A stretch of 64,000 nt of DNA, from the NCBI GenBank assembly GCA_015039465.1, contig MU130366.1, forward strand, positions 323,893 through 387,892. Direction: 5' to 3'. This DNA comes from Phlegmacium glaucopus (Eukaryota; Basidiomycota; Agaricomycetes; Agaricales; Cortinariaceae). How positions within the stretch are numbered: position 1 is the first letter of the stretch; each line of letters opens with the position of its first letter. Shown in pieces: positions 62,214 through 64,000 of the stretch. The notes under the pieces were generated by a model. That model had not been told where the DNA came from and did no database searches. It worked only from the letters and a program-made list of their open reading frames with translations. A program made the translations under genes and the position numbers.

Positions 62214-64000
62214 TTTAATTTTTTTTTTGTTACAATGAAATAAAATTTAAATAAATAAGGGAAACTATAAAGTATCACTCTTTGACTAGCTTTTGTAGCT
62301 ATTGCAATCGCTGTTCATAGTACAATATATATAAAACGAGACACTAGGAAAATCTAATGTCATTGAAACCTTTGAATGCTAGTCAGCAGCCCTTCTTACG
62401 TGCCGAAAAGCTAGTATTCGGTTTGATGTTACTTCGACCCTACTTTTGTGTGACCGTGGTGTATTCTTGTATATATTAGCTTAGCTCCAATGGAAAAGAA
62501 AATTTTTTTATGGGGTCGAAACAGAGGGGGGGTTAGTTCTACTTATTATGAGTTCCCATGCAGGAATGTTGGAAACTCGTCACTCATCGCAGAGTTACAA
62601 GGTTTCGTACGTCAGTTAAAGGGTGCTCAGGCTGAAATCGCGGGGTACCTACGCTTGCTCGAACGATTTGTGTGGGTGGATGTAGCGAAGGTCGTTAAAG
62701 TTAACACTTCACCAGACCTGCTTCTGTCCGTTGTACTTGCTTGACTTTTGACGAAGAGTGCTATTGCTTCTGCGAGGGAGTCAAGCTCGTTGTACACGCC
62801 ACCAACCGTAGCACAGACTTCTAGTTGAAAAGAATCTGCGGGTGTCATTGAAGTTAGGATTAAAACTATTTAGCCCCGATGTCCGTACGTTTCGTGTTAA
62901 AGTTGAGTATAGGGGGCTGGTAGTGCGTCTAAAGTTCAGCCTGAAGTGTGAACCCTAGCTTTTGTAGCTTTTAGAAGTCTAGTTCCGTCACTGGCTCCCT
63001 CGAGGTGGGGTTATGAAATAGCAGAATCTACCATGGTTATTTCTTTTTCGTAAGTCTAAGAGGACCGGAGACAAACTCTTCTCCCACTCGACAATATAAA
63101 GATTCTTAAGTATAAGGGCTCAGACTGACTCTAGTATGTCTGGTAGCGCATACTAACATGCATGCGATTGAGAACCTTCCAAGTTCTTGAGTGGTGTAGA
63201 AAAGTTCGGTGCCTACTGCTTCTGACCAGCTTGCCTATGGGTTAGCTACTCTTCAAGGTCCCCTGCAAACTTTCGTAGTAGCTTTTTACCGCTCGTTTGG
63301 GGAATGGACGCAAGCTACAAGCTCCCTTGAAGTATTTCCATGTACTGGATCTTGAGAGTGAGTCCCCTAGCGAACATGAACATGTAAAGGTCAACTCTGT
63401 GATGCGGTAGTCTCTATTCGTTTCATTACCTCATCGACCTTTGTGGAAAAGGCGCTGGCGGTGTGTTCATGTTCAGGAGGTTGGACGCTACTTTGCACGG
63501 GGAAGGGGGATGTTCTCAGACGACGAGTTCCCAGGCTGCAAGGAAGGGGTCAGTGGGTCGTTTTATTTGTTGGTTTTTCCTCGACAGTTACGTAAGGTGG
63601 GCCCGCCATGTATGTATAGATAAATGAAGGAACGTTATAATTAGAATTACAAGTGTCGTCAGCGCTTACGTAGTTTACAGCTGGAGCGTTGGTCACATTT
63701 ATGGCTTTTTTAAGGCAACTGGAGATCTGTACAAGAACGGGAACTTCTACAGCGTAGCGTGCTCAACAGTTTCCGTCTTCCCTTTTTCTCTCGACAGCTA
63801 CTTCTACTTCTGCGATGGCGTTGGCTCCCTCTCTGAAGCTAGTAGCTTCCTGGTGAATTTTTCTTCTTCTTTGTTTTATTTATCATTCACAAAGATTTGG
63901 CCCAAGTAAGAAGCTTATCGATGATTGAGCAGTATTGAAAGTTAACGCTATCTTGTAGATGCAATAGAAAACACCATGCACACAGTTGAAGAGACGTAGC
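62214..64000. other. No recognisable gene to the window end
   Basis: Open frames at 62490-62744 (plus) and 62627-62848 (minus) overlap and carry no motif. Short similar stretches (TTCTGCGAGGGAGTC near 62770, CTGGCTCCCTCGAGG near 62991, TTGGCTCCCTCTCTGAAGC near 63822) hint at worn internal repetition. Nothing more can be supported. Confidence 0.4.

Noticed and set aside
62490..62848. Overlapping plus and minus frames of 73-84 codons near the window end
   Set aside because: They are mirror images over the same bases, lack motifs and have no splice partners.

Overview
The window looks like a chromosomal segment from a filamentous basidiomycete, most probably an Agaricomycete. Nearly every gene is broken by several introns of about 48-65 nt with fungal GT-AG borders. 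The gene set is typical of mushroom-forming fungi: a DUF6533-type seven-helix membrane protein, a GapA/Gap1-type RasGAP, a palA/Rim20 Bro1 protein, a DM9 (DUF3421) protein, a small GPI-anchored cysteine-rich protein and a decayed transposon-type gene. No prokaryotic, viral or organellar signature was seen. All exon models were made by eye from frame, splice sites and family resemblance.

Layout. 0-14.4 kb is gene-dense: 5' part of exportin-T (minus, leaves the window at base 1), a divergent unknown protein with one membrane helix and a coiled coil, a mitochondrial TPR protein resembling Mgr3, a divergent unknown protein with an 11-nt exon, a membrane-anchored pepsin-like protease, and a RasGAP. 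14.4-23.9 kb is gene-poor. It holds a retroelement-like 3' tail and two diverged copies of a small unrecognised four-exon gene (19.3-19.9 and 22.2-22.8 kb, both minus), whose exons 2 and 3 are exactly the same length. 23.9-31 kb: palA/RIM20, a DM9 protein with N-terminal tandem repeats, and an orphan coding-like fragment.

30.5-41.3 kb: alkaline phosphatase, an AIG1-like GTPase with a coiled coil, a DUF6533-type membrane protein, a TDG/MUG-family DNA glycosylase and an NmrA-like protein. 41.9-51 kb, all minus: a SUN-domain (Sad1) nuclear envelope protein, a Sec14-type CRAL-TRIO protein and a proline iminopeptidase. They are separated by gaps of up to 2.1 kb without coding potential. 51.3-57.3 kb: an unknown four-helix membrane protein, translation factor eIF5 and a GPI-anchored cysteine-rich protein. 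57.3-64 kb: a degenerate transposon-type gene with in-frame stops, a short repeat shared with 53.5 kb, and no recognisable gene to the end.

The genes do not form an evident pathway or biosynthetic cluster. They are mostly housekeeping genes (tRNA export, mitochondrial quality control, Ras signalling, pH signalling or ESCRT, nuclear envelope, translation start) mixed with secreted or surface proteins. The most interesting unexplained item is the spliced paralogue pair at 19.3-22.8 kb.
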